The notes: generated from the letters alone by a model not told the origin. A DNA stretch of 64,000 bases from Mycolicibacterium rhodesiae JS60 (GCA_000230935.2 AGIQ01000003.1:682001-746000); one strand, 5' to 3'. Numbered from the stretch's first letter, positions 25,305-33,520 are shown. Translations and numbers: made by a program.

Positions 25305-26896
25305 TTGCGGCCCTTGGCATTCGGCGACTTCTTGGCCGCTGGCGCGGCCTTCTTCGTGGAAACTTTCTTGGCCGCCGCCTTCTTGACGGGCGCCTTCTTG
25401 ACGGCCTTCTTCGCGGGCGCTTTCTTGTAGATCGGGTGCACCGGCACCTCGCCGACCGGCCAGTCCTTCAGCGTGTCCAGATACAGCTGACGAACCTCTT
25501 CGATGCGTTCCGGGAGATCTTCCAGCGTCCAGTCCTTCACCGAAAGGGGCGGATACACAACGATATCCACCTCTCCCGGATTCATGGTTGACGAGTCCCG
25601 GGAGGCGATGACCTCCGCGTTGCGAACCACGATGGGCACCAACGGAACACCGGCGGCCATGGCCAGCCGGAACGGTCCCTTCTTGAACGGGCCGACGGTC
25701 CGGGTGTCCAGCCTGGTGCCTTCGGGCGCGATCATGATCGACAGGCCCTTGCGCACCAGTTCCTCGACCTCGTGCATGGTTTCGAGGGCGGCCTTGGGGT
25801 CGTCGCGGTCGATGAACACGGTGTCGGTCAGCTTGCCCAGCGTGCCGACCACGGGGTCGTCCTTCAGTTCTTTCTTGCCGACTCCGGTCCAGTTGTCCCG
25901 GAGCAGCGACGCCACGATCACCGGGTCGGCGTTGTTGCGGTGGTTGAAGATGAACACCGCCGGGCGTTGCTTCCTGAGGTTCTCTTGGCCAAGGACGTTG
26001 AGCCGCACACCGTTTACGGCCAGCAGCATGTTCGGAAATGCGGTGGTGAAGAAGTTCAGTCCGCGCCGCCTGCTTCGGGTCAGCGCCCCCCACCAGATCG
26101 CGCCGGTCGCGGCGGGCACCAGGGCGCCGACACCGAGCAGGGTGCGAACCTGTCCCATCACTCCGCCGCCACCACGGCTGGAGAACTGCAGGATCGGCCA
26201 GCCGCGCCGACGGGCCACCGCGGCCATCTTGCCTTCGGGGTTGGTCGGGCGCGGGTTGCCGACCAGATACATCAGCGCGACGTCCTCGTCGCCGTCGGCG
26301 TAGAAGTAGGAGTGCTTGAGGTCAATGTCGTTGTCGGCGGCGAACTTCTGCACGGCATTGGCCTTGCCCGGTCCCCACAGGATGGGCCGGACCACCTCAC
26401 CGGTCAGCACGTCGTTCTCGTCGAGCTCGAACCGGTTGGTCAGGGTGTTCTCGATTCCCAGGAATTTGGCGACCGGCTCGACCTGAAGGGTGAGCGCCGA
26501 CGAGCTGAGCACCACCGTGTGCCCGCGCTCCAAGTGCGCGTGCACCAGCTCCCGCATCTCGGGATAGATCCGCTTCTCGATCTTCTGCACGAACAGCCGA
26601 TCACCGATCTCGTGCAGATCACTCAATGCCCGCCCGCGCAGGGCCTGCGACGCCTTGGTGATCAGCTCCTCGAACTCCAGTCGGCCGAGCTGGTGGTTGA
26701 GACCGGCGGCGATCATCGTGATCAACTCCCCGATGCCCATGTCGCGGCTGCGGAAGCGTTCCCTGGTGAGGATGACGGCGGTGAATCCGGCCACCAGGGT
26801 GCCGTCCAGATCGAAGAACGCTCCGATCTTCGGCCCCTCGGGGCTGGCCATCACCTCCGCAACCGAGCCGGGCAGCCGCATCTGGATGTCGCTCAT
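25301..26896 (-). CDS. plsC: Bifunctional HAD phosphatase / 1-acylglycerol-3-phosphate acyltransferase with K/A-rich tail
   Basis: The 531-residue fusion starts with a HAD hydrolase of the SerB type: FFDLDGTLVAG nucleophile motif near residue 28, and YADGDEDVALMYLVG near 215. A PlsC acyltransferase follows: FNHRNNADP (HX4D) and APEGTRLDTR. The last 45 or so residues are almost only lysine, alanine, proline and serine in repeated KKAPAKK/VKKAPVKK units. The enzyme makes phosphatidate, and the HAD part could supply a phosphatase step towards diacylglycerol. ATG at 26896 overlaps the WS/DGAT stop (TGATG). Orthologue of Rv2483c. Confidence 0.93.
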   Translation of the reverse strand: MSDIQMRLPGSVAEVMASPEGPKIGAFFDLDGTLVAGFTAVILTRERFRSRDMGIGELITMIAAGLNHQLGRLEFEELITKASQALRGRALSDLHEIGDRLFVQKIEKRIYPEMRELVHAHLERGHTVVLSSSALTLQVEPVAKFLGIENTLTNRFELDENDVLTGEVVRPILWGPGKANAVQKFAADNDIDLKHSYFYADGDEDVALMYLVGNPRPTNPEGKMAAVARRRGWPILQFSSRGGGGVMGQVRTLLGVGALVPAATGAIWWGALTRSRRRGLNFFTTAFPNMLLAVNGVRLNVLGQENLRKQRPAVFIFNHRNNADPVIVASLLRDNWTGVGKKELKDDPVVGTLGKLTDTVFIDRDDPKAALETMHEVEELVRKGLSIMIAPEGTRLDTRTVGPFKKGPFRLAMAAGVPLVPIVVRNAEVIASRDSSTMNPGEVDIVVYPPLSVKDWTLEDLPERIEEVRQLYLDTLKDWPVGEVPVHPIYKKAPAKKAVKKAPVKKAAAKKVSTKKAAPAAKKSPNAKGRK

Positions 26897-28380
26897 CAGA
26901 AGGACACCGATCCGTTCGTGGAGGGTTGGGCGGAGCTGCCGGCCTTGTCGGGGAACGACGAGGGCACCACTTGCGGCGGCGGATCGCCGGCCAACGCCAG
27001 AACCTCGTCGAATCCCTCACGCAGGCACCGGGCCCACAGCTCTTCGTCGGTGATCGAGGCGCGGTCGTACCGGGTGGTGACCGTCGCGAAGCCGCCGCGG
27101 GAGACCAGCACCACCATCATCGCCACCCCGGGGAGCGGGCCGATTCCGTACTGGCGCAGCACTTTTGCCCCGGCGATGAAAGTTTCGCCCGAGTAGACGG
27201 GCACGTTGCTGGCCTGTACGTCAGAAGCGATCACCGACCCGGTCATGGCCTCGAGCACCGCGTCGGGCAACAGGCCCACCACCGGCGCGACAGCGCCCAT
27301 CAGATCGATGGCCGCCTCCTCGCGCCGGGACGTCATCTGCTTGCGGATCTTCTGGATACGCACGCCCGGATCGGCGACGGCGATCGGTGCGGCCAGGTTC
27401 ACCCCGGCGAAGCGGTTGCCGCCGGCCGGGTCGGCCTCGGCCCGCAGACTCACCGGCACCGCCATCGGCAGGCTGTTGATCGGCACCCCGAGCGCCTCGT
27501 GATAGCGCCGCAGCGCCCCGCACAACCCGGCTAGGTAGGCGTCGTTGATCGAACCGCCGGCGGCGTGCGCGGCCGTCCGCAGATCGCTCAGCTTCATCTC
27601 GATGGCTTCACTGCGCGACGACAGGCTGCGGCGGCGCAGCAGTGGGGACGGTTCGGCGGCACGGCCGATGACGCGGCGCCCGGAGCGGGCATAGTCGACG
27701 GCATCCCACACGGCCGTTCCCGGGTTGCGCACCACGCGGCCGACCACCGACAGTCCGCCCGCGACCGCGCCGACCAATCCGCTGACGATGTTGCCGGGCA
27801 GCTGGTTGAACCCTTCGCGCATCAGATCGTTGGGCGTCAGGTCCTGCGGCACCGGCATCGGCGGCGCCGGCCGGGGCGCGGGTTCGCGTTCCAGGTCGTA
27901 GATCTCGGCGAACATCGCGGTCGCGCCGACACCGTCGGTGACCGCGTGGCTCAGGTGCAGCAGGGTGGCGGCCTTGCCGCCCTCCAGGCCTTCGACCAGG
28001 GTGGCGGTCCACAGCGGTCGCGAGATGTCCAGCGGCGACTGCAGGCTCACCTCGGCCAGGTCGAGGACCTCACGCAGCGTGCCGGGCTCGGGGACGCGCA
28101 CCCGGCGGACGTGGAAGTCGAGGTTGAAGTCGGGGTCGACCACCCAGCGCGGCGCCGCCGTCGGCAGGGTCGGGACGACGACCCGCTGGCGCAACCGAAG
28201 CACCTTGCGGGAGGCGTTCTCAAACGCCGACCGGAACCGGTTCCAGTCCGGGGTGCGGTCGAGGATTTCCAGCGCCATGATCCCCGAGCGGGTCCGTGGG
28301 TTGGCCTCGCCGCGATGCAGCAGCATGTCGAGGGGGCCGAGTTCGTCCGGCAGACCATTCGCATCGACGGCTCCGCTCAT
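26896..28380 (-). CDS. WS/DGAT wax ester synthase / diacylglycerol acyltransferase (Rv2484c-like)
   Basis: Final triacylglycerol or wax ester synthesis enzyme, 494 residues from the ATG at 28380, which has a strong GAGGAGGAG Shine-Dalgarno. The N-terminal acyltransferase half carries LLHLSHAVTDGVGA. This corresponds to the HHxxxDG active site but with serine in place of the first histidine; the catalytic second His and Asp-Gly are kept. The C-terminal PF06974-type part contains NVPVYSGETFIAGA and GPLPGVAMMV. It leads an operon with plsC and plsB, linking the whole glycerolipid assembly line. Confidence 0.92.
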   Translation of the reverse strand: MSGAVDANGLPDELGPLDMLLHRGEANPRTRSGIMALEILDRTPDWNRFRSAFENASRKVLRLRQRVVVPTLPTAAPRWVVDPDFNLDFHVRRVRVPEPGTLREVLDLAEVSLQSPLDISRPLWTATLVEGLEGGKAATLLHLSHAVTDGVGATAMFAEIYDLEREPAPRPAPPMPVPQDLTPNDLMREGFNQLPGNIVSGLVGAVAGGLSVVGRVVRNPGTAVWDAVDYARSGRRVIGRAAEPSPLLRRRSLSSRSEAIEMKLSDLRTAAHAAGGSINDAYLAGLCGALRRYHEALGVPINSLPMAVPVSLRAEADPAGGNRFAGVNLAAPIAVADPGVRIQKIRKQMTSRREEAAIDLMGAVAPVVGLLPDAVLEAMTGSVIASDVQASNVPVYSGETFIAGAKVLRQYGIGPLPGVAMMVVLVSRGGFATVTTRYDRASITDEELWARCLREGFDEVLALAGDPPPQVVPSSFPDKAGSSAQPSTNGSVSF

Positions 28381-28586
28381 CGACCGCTCCTCCTCGACAC
28401 TGCCACTCCTCGTGTTTCCCCCCCGCAAGCCCGGAAACCACGCTAGTCGGCGCGCGCCGGTGGCGGGTCTCGATTGTGAGACGGCTTGGTATGCAGTGGA
28501 AGCGGTGTCAGCGTCACCGATGGAAAAGGTGAACGACCGTCACGAGGATGTCGAATGTCCGAGGCGATCGACTGCGCCGAGGCCGT

Positions 28587-28847
28587 CTAGGCCACACACA
28601 GCGGCGGAAGCAGCAACAGCACCGGCCACAGCAAGGCGGCCAGCACGTAAGAGCCCACCTCCGCACCGGCCGGCAGAATTCGGGCGAGCCCGACCTCCAG
28701 TTGCTGCACTGCCTCGACGTGGAAGAACGCCCACGTGAGCCCGATGATCAGATGTGGGATCGCCAGCCACATGGCGATCTCGATCAGCGTTTCGATGCTG
28801 ACCTTGTAGCTCAGCACGCGACGCAATCTGGTGACCAAAGCGTCCAT
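28587..28847 (-). CDS. Small two-helix membrane protein, paralogue A
   Basis: An 86-residue protein: a basic amphipathic start (MDALVTRLRRVLSYKVSIETL), a helix (AMWLAIPHLIIGLTWAFF), a short loop, and a second helix (GSYVLAALLWPVLLLLPPLCV). The ATG at 28847 is 6 bp after GGGAGG and is preferred over GTG at 28850. It is clearly related to the divergent gene at 28949: both have LR..L.YK..I..LI.I....IP.L..GL.W. The genes face away from each other across about 100 bp. The family is mycobacterial and of unknown function. It precedes the WS/DGAT operon on the same strand by 206 bp. Confidence 0.8.
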   Translation of the reverse strand: MDALVTRLRRVLSYKVSIETLIEIAMWLAIPHLIIGLTWAFFHVEAVQQLEVGLARILPAGAEVGSYVLAALLWPVLLLLPPLCVA

Positions 28848-28948
28848 CACGCCCCTCCCCGAATTCTGCCAACCCAGGTTCTCACAAATTGCTGTCCGGG
28901 GGTACGGTACTGGCTACGATTGGCCCCACTCGGGCGGGAGGAAACGAC

Positions 28949-29179
28949 GTGGAGTTGCTGACGAAGCTTCGCCAGATCCTGAACTACAAGCTGACGATCG
29001 CCGAACTGATCGGCATAGGGCTGCTGCTCGGCATCCCGTATCTCGCGGTCGGCCTGGTGTGGTCGTCGACCCACACCGAGCATCTGAATCAGCTGCACAG
29101 CGCCGACCTCGTCGTGTCGTTCCTCGGGTCCATCGCGTCATGGCCCGTGCTGCTGTTCGCCAACGTCTGCATGACGTGA
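28949..29179 (+). CDS. Small two-helix membrane protein, paralogue B
   Basis: A 76-residue protein starting at GTG 28949, 7 bp after GGAGG. The order is basic start (ELLTKLRQILNYKLTIAEL), helix (GIGLLLGIPYLAVGLVW), linker STHTEHLNQLHS, and helix (VVSFLGSIASWPVLLFANVCM). Residue-by-residue similarity to the divergent neighbour shows a local duplication followed by inversion. Its stop overlaps the GTG of the next membrane gene (GTGA), so the two are translated together. Function unknown; plasma membrane location is clear. Confidence 0.78.
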   Translation: MELLTKLRQILNYKLTIAELIGIGLLLGIPYLAVGLVWSSTHTEHLNQLHSADLVVSFLGSIASWPVLLFANVCMT

Positions 29180-29478
29180 CCCCTCGCAGGATCGTCGCGG
29201 GCATGGCCGCGGTGACACTGCTGACGGTCGGTCTGTTGGCCCTGCGCTGGCCGGTATATCTGCCCGAGTTCGATCCCTGGGGCATACAAGTCAAGTGCGG
29301 CAGCGGTTTTAGCGCCGAGCTGGTTCAGGCGACGTTCGCCGGCGCGGCCGACCGCTGCCAGCACGCGTTGGCAATCCGGCGGTTGTGGGCGATCCCCATG
29401 GCGGCGGTGGGGTGGCTGATCGTCATCGTGCTGGTGGTGCCGTTGCTGCGACCGCGAGAGGACAGCGCACCAGGCTGA
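29176..29478 (+). CDS. Small two-helix membrane protein with extracytoplasmic cysteines
   Basis: A 100-residue protein from GTG 29176, overlapping the stop of the preceding gene. The first helix is MAAVTLLTVGLLALRWPVYL. An external loop follows with two cysteines (VKCGSGFSAELVQATFAGAADRCQHALAIRR) probably joined by a disulfide, then a second helix, MAAVGWLIVIVLVVPLL. It has no recognised domain. Co-translation with paralogue B suggests a small membrane complex. It ends 3 bp before the stop codon of the convergent TetR gene. Confidence 0.7.
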   Translation: MTPRRIVAGMAAVTLLTVGLLALRWPVYLPEFDPWGIQVKCGSGFSAELVQATFAGAADRCQHALAIRRLWAIPMAAVGWLIVIVLVVPLLRPREDSAPG

Positions 29479-29481
29479 CGC

Positions 29482-30090
29482 TCATCGATTGCCGGGCAGC
29501 ACGAGATTCGCCATCACGAACTGCAGATAGGGCTCGTAGAGATCCCGGTCGTCGAGATGGCTTCCCATCAATACGCCCTCAGTGCTGGCCACCAGCAGCC
29601 GAGCCAGCGTCTCGGCGGGCATCCGGAGCTCGCCACCAAGGCGGGCAACGTGATCGATGATGTAGGTGGCGATCCACTGGATCATCCGTTCGCGTTGTGG
29701 CGCCAGACGCTCGCGCGCGTCCGGGTTGCGAAGCAGGTACAGCGAGAATTCGTAGTTGAGCGCGGCGTCAGCCCGGCTCGCGGTCGTGACGCTGCGCCAG
29801 CGCTTCACAAGTTCGCCGACCAATTGGTCGTTGAGCGCTTCGAACGAGCCGATGACGTCGTCGAAATTGGCCGCCAGACGTTGCAGCCGCCGCTCGACGA
29901 CGGCCAGGAACAGGCCGTCCTTGGCTCCGAAGTGTGACGCGATGGCTCCGCGCGTGTATCCGGCCGCCTCGGCGATGTCATCGAGCGCGGCACCCGCGAA
30001 GCCGTGATCGGCGAACGCCGTCTCTGCCGAGTCGAGCAGCAGATTGCGGGTGTGTTCCAGCCGCCGCTCACGCGTCCATTTCTGCGCCAT
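29482..30090 (-). CDS. TetR family transcriptional regulator
   Basis: A 202-residue repressor. The N-terminal helix-turn-helix is typical: ERRLEHTRNLLLDSAETAFADHGF, then DDIAEAAGYTRGAIASHFGAKDGLF. The C-terminal ligand-binding part is helical and matches TetR_C of the AcrR type. It is divergently arranged with the cytochrome P450 gene across 153 bp containing two inverted repeats, which suggests it represses its own gene and P450. The ATG at 30090 is the only sensible start. The ligand may be the P450 substrate. Confidence 0.92.
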   Translation of the reverse strand: MAQKWTRERRLEHTRNLLLDSAETAFADHGFAGAALDDIAEAAGYTRGAIASHFGAKDGLFLAVVERRLQRLAANFDDVIGSFEALNDQLVGELVKRWRSVTTASRADAALNYEFSLYLLRNPDARERLAPQRERMIQWIATYIIDHVARLGGELRMPAETLARLLVASTEGVLMGSHLDDRDLYEPYLQFVMANLVLPGNR

Positions 30091-30139
30091 GGGTCGATCG
30101 TCTCAGATGGCTGGTGCGTCTTGTACGGCTCGCCCCCAC

Positions 30140-30180
30140 CCGATATATTCGGCTCGGGATAATTTATGCGAAGTCGTATA
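30140..30180. promoter_or_regulatory. Candidate TetR operators in the tetR-P450 intergenic region
   Basis: Two short dyads lie in an AT-rich part of the gap. CCGA-TATAT-TCGG is at 30140-30152, and TATGCGAAGTCGTATA is at 30165-30180, where six of eight pairs match. Their position 50-90 bp upstream of either start codon fits autoregulation and control of the P450. Binding is inferred. Confidence 0.45.
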
Positions 30181-30243
30181 TACCTCGCTGAACTGCTACT
30201 ACCGGTCAGCTGGCAGCAGTGTCGAACTCAGGAGGGGGAAGAG

Positions 30244-31461
30244 TTGCCCAAATCTCGCGAGGAGCACGCGGCGCACTGGGACTTGCGCCACGAGGACTTC
30301 AACGACAACGACTTTCTCTACGACGTGTACGACGTCATGCGCGCGAAGTCCGCGTTCGCCTATACCGACACACCCTTCCTGACCCCCGACGCCGGCGGAT
30401 CGTGGGTCGCGGTGAGCTACAGCGCGTGCGCGGCGATCCTCAAGGACTGGGAGCACTTCTCGAGCAACCCGACACCGCAGGGCGCCGAGCAACTCCCCGG
30501 CGACATCGTCATCACCCTCGATCCCCCGCGTCAGCAAAAGTTCCGTAAAGTGCTCAATCCGTACTTCTCCCCCGGGCGGATGCAGCAGCTGCAGCCCGAA
30601 ATCCGTTCTGAGACAGACAAATTGATCGACGAGTTCATCGAATCCGGAGCGGGCGACCTCGCCGAGGTGGCGTGGCGACAGCCGGGCATCGTCTTCTTCA
30701 AATACCTGCTGGGGATGCCGGTGGATGACGTCCCGCTGTGCATCGAACTGACCGACACCGCCCTCAACGGCGCGACCGAGGACGTGCGGGGCGCGGCATG
30801 GGGCGGGCTGTACCAGCACATCACGGATGCGGTCGTCGCGCACTCCGAGGCCCCGCCGAGCGACGACATGATCGATGTGCTGCTCAACGCGGAGATCGAC
30901 GGCCAGAAACTGGCGTTCCAAGACGTGGTCGGCAACGCCATGCTGCTGGTGCAGGCCGGACTGGAGACGACCGCCAACGCGATGTCGTTCGCCTTCCATT
31001 ACCTCGCCACGCATCCCGACGAACGCGACAGACTGATCCGTGAGCCCGAGATCATGCCCTACGCGATCGAGGAGTTCATTCGATTCGCGGGATCGATCCA
31101 CGGCATTCCGCGAACCGTCACGCGTGACGTCGAGCTGGCGGGGCACACCTTCCACGCTGGCGAATCCGTGCAGGTGAACTACGCTTCGGCGAACCGGGAT
31201 GCCGCCGAGTTCCCGCAGCCCGAGCGCTGCGCTCTTGACCGACGGCAGAACCGCCACCTCGGATTCGGTGCCGGCGTGCACCGTTGCCTCGGATCCAATC
31301 TCGCGCGCCTCGAGTTCCGCATCGGCGTCGAACAGGTCCTGGCCAGGATGCCCGACTTCGCGCTGGCCACCGACACCGAAGCGAAATTCCACGGGAACTC
31401 CGTCACACGCGGATACCGCACGGTCCCAGTGACATTCACGCCGGGAAAGTGCTCCTGCTGA
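30244..31461 (+). CDS. Cytochrome P450
   Basis: Haem-thiolate monooxygenase of about 405 residues, soluble bacterial type. The I-helix is VQAGLETTANAMSF (oxygen-activation Gly and Thr-Thr), the K-helix ExxR is EEFIRF, and the haem loop HLGFGAGVHRCLGSNLAR has the proximal cysteine. I chose TTG at 30244 because AGGAGG lies about 10 bp upstream; the frame-extending ATG at 30166 lies on a likely operator and encodes atypical sequence. Electron partners are not encoded nearby. Paired with a TetR and an SDR, it may oxidise a xenobiotic or lipid-like substrate; the CYP family cannot be assigned by eye. Confidence 0.93.
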   Translation: MPKSREEHAAHWDLRHEDFNDNDFLYDVYDVMRAKSAFAYTDTPFLTPDAGGSWVAVSYSACAAILKDWEHFSSNPTPQGAEQLPGDIVITLDPPRQQKFRKVLNPYFSPGRMQQLQPEIRSETDKLIDEFIESGAGDLAEVAWRQPGIVFFKYLLGMPVDDVPLCIELTDTALNGATEDVRGAAWGGLYQHITDAVVAHSEAPPSDDMIDVLLNAEIDGQKLAFQDVVGNAMLLVQAGLETTANAMSFAFHYLATHPDERDRLIREPEIMPYAIEEFIRFAGSIHGIPRTVTRDVELAGHTFHAGESVQVNYASANRDAAEFPQPERCALDRRQNRHLGFGAGVHRCLGSNLARLEFRIGVEQVLARMPDFALATDTEAKFHGNSVTRGYRTVPVTFTPGKCSC

Positions 31462-31500
31462 GCCCCCAGAGCTGCCGCGGCCTAACGCGGCACCTCAGCG

Positions 31501-31529
31501 TTATCTTATATTTATCTTATTTTTCTTAG
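31501..31529. promoter_or_regulatory. AT-rich phased tract upstream of the SDR gene
   Basis: A 29-bp stretch with only four G/C bases in a GC-rich genome. It contains three near-identical octamers, TTATCTTA at 31501, TTATCTTA at 31512 and TTTTCTTA at 31521, about one helical turn apart. A possible -10 (TACGAT, 31538-31543) follows, then the SDR ATG at 31574. Such phased A/T tracts bend DNA and are favoured by Lsr2 in mycobacteria. Promoter or silencing role is inferred. Confidence 0.5.
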
Positions 31530-31573
31530 AGTTCGTGTACGATGGGGGCTTGCCGCAACGGAAGGAACCCGCC

Positions 31574-32218
31574 ATGCAGCCACCCGCACGCGTTGTGTTG
31601 ATCACCGGCGCATCCAGGGGCATCGGAGCCGAAGTAGCGCGTCAGCTTGCCGAGCCCGGCACCCACGTCATCGTGAACTACCGAGAGAAAACGAAACAGG
31701 CCCAATCGGTCGTCGACGCGATCCGCAGTGCGGGCGGCAGCGCCACAGCATTGGCCGCCGACATCTCCGACGCCGTCGAAGTGGCGGCGATGATGCAGTG
31801 CATCACCGCCCAATTCGGCAAGTTGGATGCGTTGATCCTCAATGCGTCGGGCGGACTCGAGATGCGGCTCAACCACGATGCGCAGCGCCGCCTCGCACTG
31901 CTGGCCATGCCGCTCATGAGGCCCGGCTCCCGGATCGTGTTCGTCACCAGCCACCAGGCCCACTTCTACCCGAACAAGGCGGTCCCGAAGGGGTATGCGG
32001 GCGTCGCCGCGAGCAAGCGAGCGGGCGAAACCGCGCTCTACGCAATGCGTTCCGCGTTCGACCACGCCGGGATCCACCTGACCGTCGCCTCCGGCGACGA
32101 AACCAGCATCGTCCCTGTCGAAGAATTCGCGACCGCGATCGTCAACGCCGCGGTCACCGCGAGCCCGTCGACCATCGTCTACATCGGTGGCGCCGACTAC
32201 TTGATGACGGTGGCCTGA
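31574..32218 (+). CDS. Atypical short-chain dehydrogenase/reductase
   Basis: A 214-residue Rossmann-fold oxidoreductase. The NAD(P)-binding TGASRGIGAEVARQL is at the N-terminus and LILNASGG replaces the usual NNAG. The active-site region is odd: VTSHQAHF gives the serine, but the YxxxK motif reads GYAGVAASKRAG. The tyrosine is therefore seven residues before the lysine and valine occupies the normal tyrosine position. Catalysis may be altered. The ATG at 31574 follows GGAAGGAA. The gene lies 112 bp after the P450 and is probably in the same TetR-controlled group, although it has its own AT-rich promoter region. Confidence 0.85.
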   Translation: MQPPARVVLITGASRGIGAEVARQLAEPGTHVIVNYREKTKQAQSVVDAIRSAGGSATALAADISDAVEVAAMMQCITAQFGKLDALILNASGGLEMRLNHDAQRRLALLAMPLMRPGSRIVFVTSHQAHFYPNKAVPKGYAGVAASKRAGETALYAMRSAFDHAGIHLTVASGDETSIVPVEEFATAIVNAAVTASPSTIVYIGGADYLMTVA

Positions 32219-32222
32219 GGAG

Positions 32223-33431
32223 TCAGCTCGCCGAGCTGACCTCGACTGCCCCGCCGCCCTTGCCCGCGGCGACATGCCGTCCGTAGACAATGCCCAGGAA
32301 GCTCGCGACGGCCTCGGCCGCCAGCTGGCAGCGCAGGGTCGCGATGTGGTCGAAGGCGTGGTGGGCGTTGGGCAGCTCGGCGTAGGAGACCGTGCGAGGA
32401 CCGGACTTTCGCAGTGCGGCAGTGAAAGCCCGCGCCTGCGAACTCGGGATGACGGCGTCATTCTCCCCGTGCAACACGAAGAACGGCGGCGCGTTGCGGT
32501 GGATCCGATGGATGGGCGACGCATCCCGGTACAGCGTGGGATCACCGGCGCGGCGGCGCTGCATCACGACGTGCTCGAGCAGCGGCATCATCAGCGGGTG
32601 CATGTTGTCGGTGTTGGTCAGGTCATAGACGCCGTAGTAGGGCACGGCGGCCTGCACGCTGGTGTCGGCGTCCTCGAAGCCCGGCTGCAACGTGGCGTCC
32701 TGCGGGGTGAGCGCCGCCAGTGAGGCCAGGTGCCCGCCGGCCGAGCCACCGGTGATGGCGATGAAATCGGGGTCGCCCCCGTACTCGGCGATGTTGGCCC
32801 GCGCCCAGGCGATCGCGCGCTTGACGTCGACGACGTGCGTGGGGAACGCGGCGCGCGGGCTGCGGCTGTAGTTGACCGAGACACAGATCCAGCCCAGCTC
32901 GGACATCCGGGTCATCAGCGGATAGCCTTGGCCCAGTTTGTCATTGACCGACCACGCACCGCCGGGCACGTGGATGAGGACCGGCGCGCGGTAGCCTTCG
33001 GGAAGGTCGGGCCTGCGCCAGATGTCGAGCAGGTTGCTGCGGCCGCCCGGGCCGTAGGAGATGTTCCTGGTCTTTGCGGCGTAGTGGCGGCGGTGCCGCA
33101 TCGCGTCGAGGACTCCGGCCAGATTGGGCCGGCGAGCCGTGTACTCGTCGAGCGGGTGTCGTACGGCGGCGGTGTAGTTCTTGCCAAACGTTTCTTGCAG
33201 GGCCCGGTCGAGGACGGAGTCGGCTTTCTGGACAGCCAGCGCGGAAGCGATCTTCTCCAGCGGTGACGGCACGACCGAAAGCGCGTGGCCGGCGACGACC
33301 TGCGGGGCGAATTCAGCGGACAGCCAGCCGAGGATCCAGCCCGCGGCAGACGGCGAGCCCCGCAGCAGTAGCGAGCCAGTGTGAAGCGCCCGCGTGCACT
33401 GCGCGGTGACCTGCTCGATCGGGCTACTCAT
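32223..33431 (-). CDS. lipQ: Carboxylesterase/lipase of the HSL-like alpha/beta hydrolase family (LipQ-like)
   Basis: A 402-residue esterase. A helical N-terminal part of about 120 residues precedes the alpha/beta hydrolase domain. Oxyanion-hole motif HVPGGAWS, nucleophile elbow ITGGSAGGHLAS, then FVLHGENDAVIPSS (Asp) and NAHHAFD (His) form the catalytic set. The group includes mycobacterial LipC/LipQ, which cleave short-chain esters. Position next to the WS/DGAT and echA14 orthologues in M. tuberculosis matches Rv2485c. No clear signal peptide. The ATG at 33431 starts the conserved N-terminus; overlapping palindromes lie about 100 bp upstream. Confidence 0.88.
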   Translation of the reverse strand: MSSPIEQVTAQCTRALHTGSLLLRGSPSAAGWILGWLSAEFAPQVVAGHALSVVPSPLEKIASALAVQKADSVLDRALQETFGKNYTAAVRHPLDEYTARRPNLAGVLDAMRHRRHYAAKTRNISYGPGGRSNLLDIWRRPDLPEGYRAPVLIHVPGGAWSVNDKLGQGYPLMTRMSELGWICVSVNYSRSPRAAFPTHVVDVKRAIAWARANIAEYGGDPDFIAITGGSAGGHLASLAALTPQDATLQPGFEDADTSVQAAVPYYGVYDLTNTDNMHPLMMPLLEHVVMQRRRAGDPTLYRDASPIHRIHRNAPPFFVLHGENDAVIPSSQARAFTAALRKSGPRTVSYAELPNAHHAFDHIATLRCQLAAEAVASFLGIVYGRHVAAGKGGGAVEVSSAS

Positions 33432-33520
33432 AAGCTGCAGACTCCCTTGTCCTTAGCTCGCCTAACGCCTTTGCCGGGCGTGTGTGCCGGTCGTCACACC
33501 ATAACTCAACTTTGGTCAAA

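Noticed and set aside
25305..26093. N-terminal extension of PlsB by about 260 residues
   Set aside because: The extra part lies inside plsC in another frame and is low-complexity. The ATG at 25304 overlaps the plsC stop in the usual coupled manner.
30166..30243. ATG 30166 as P450 start
   Set aside because: It lies in the putative operator, has no Shine-Dalgarno and adds residues not typical of the family. TTG 30244 has AGGAGG about 10 bp upstream.
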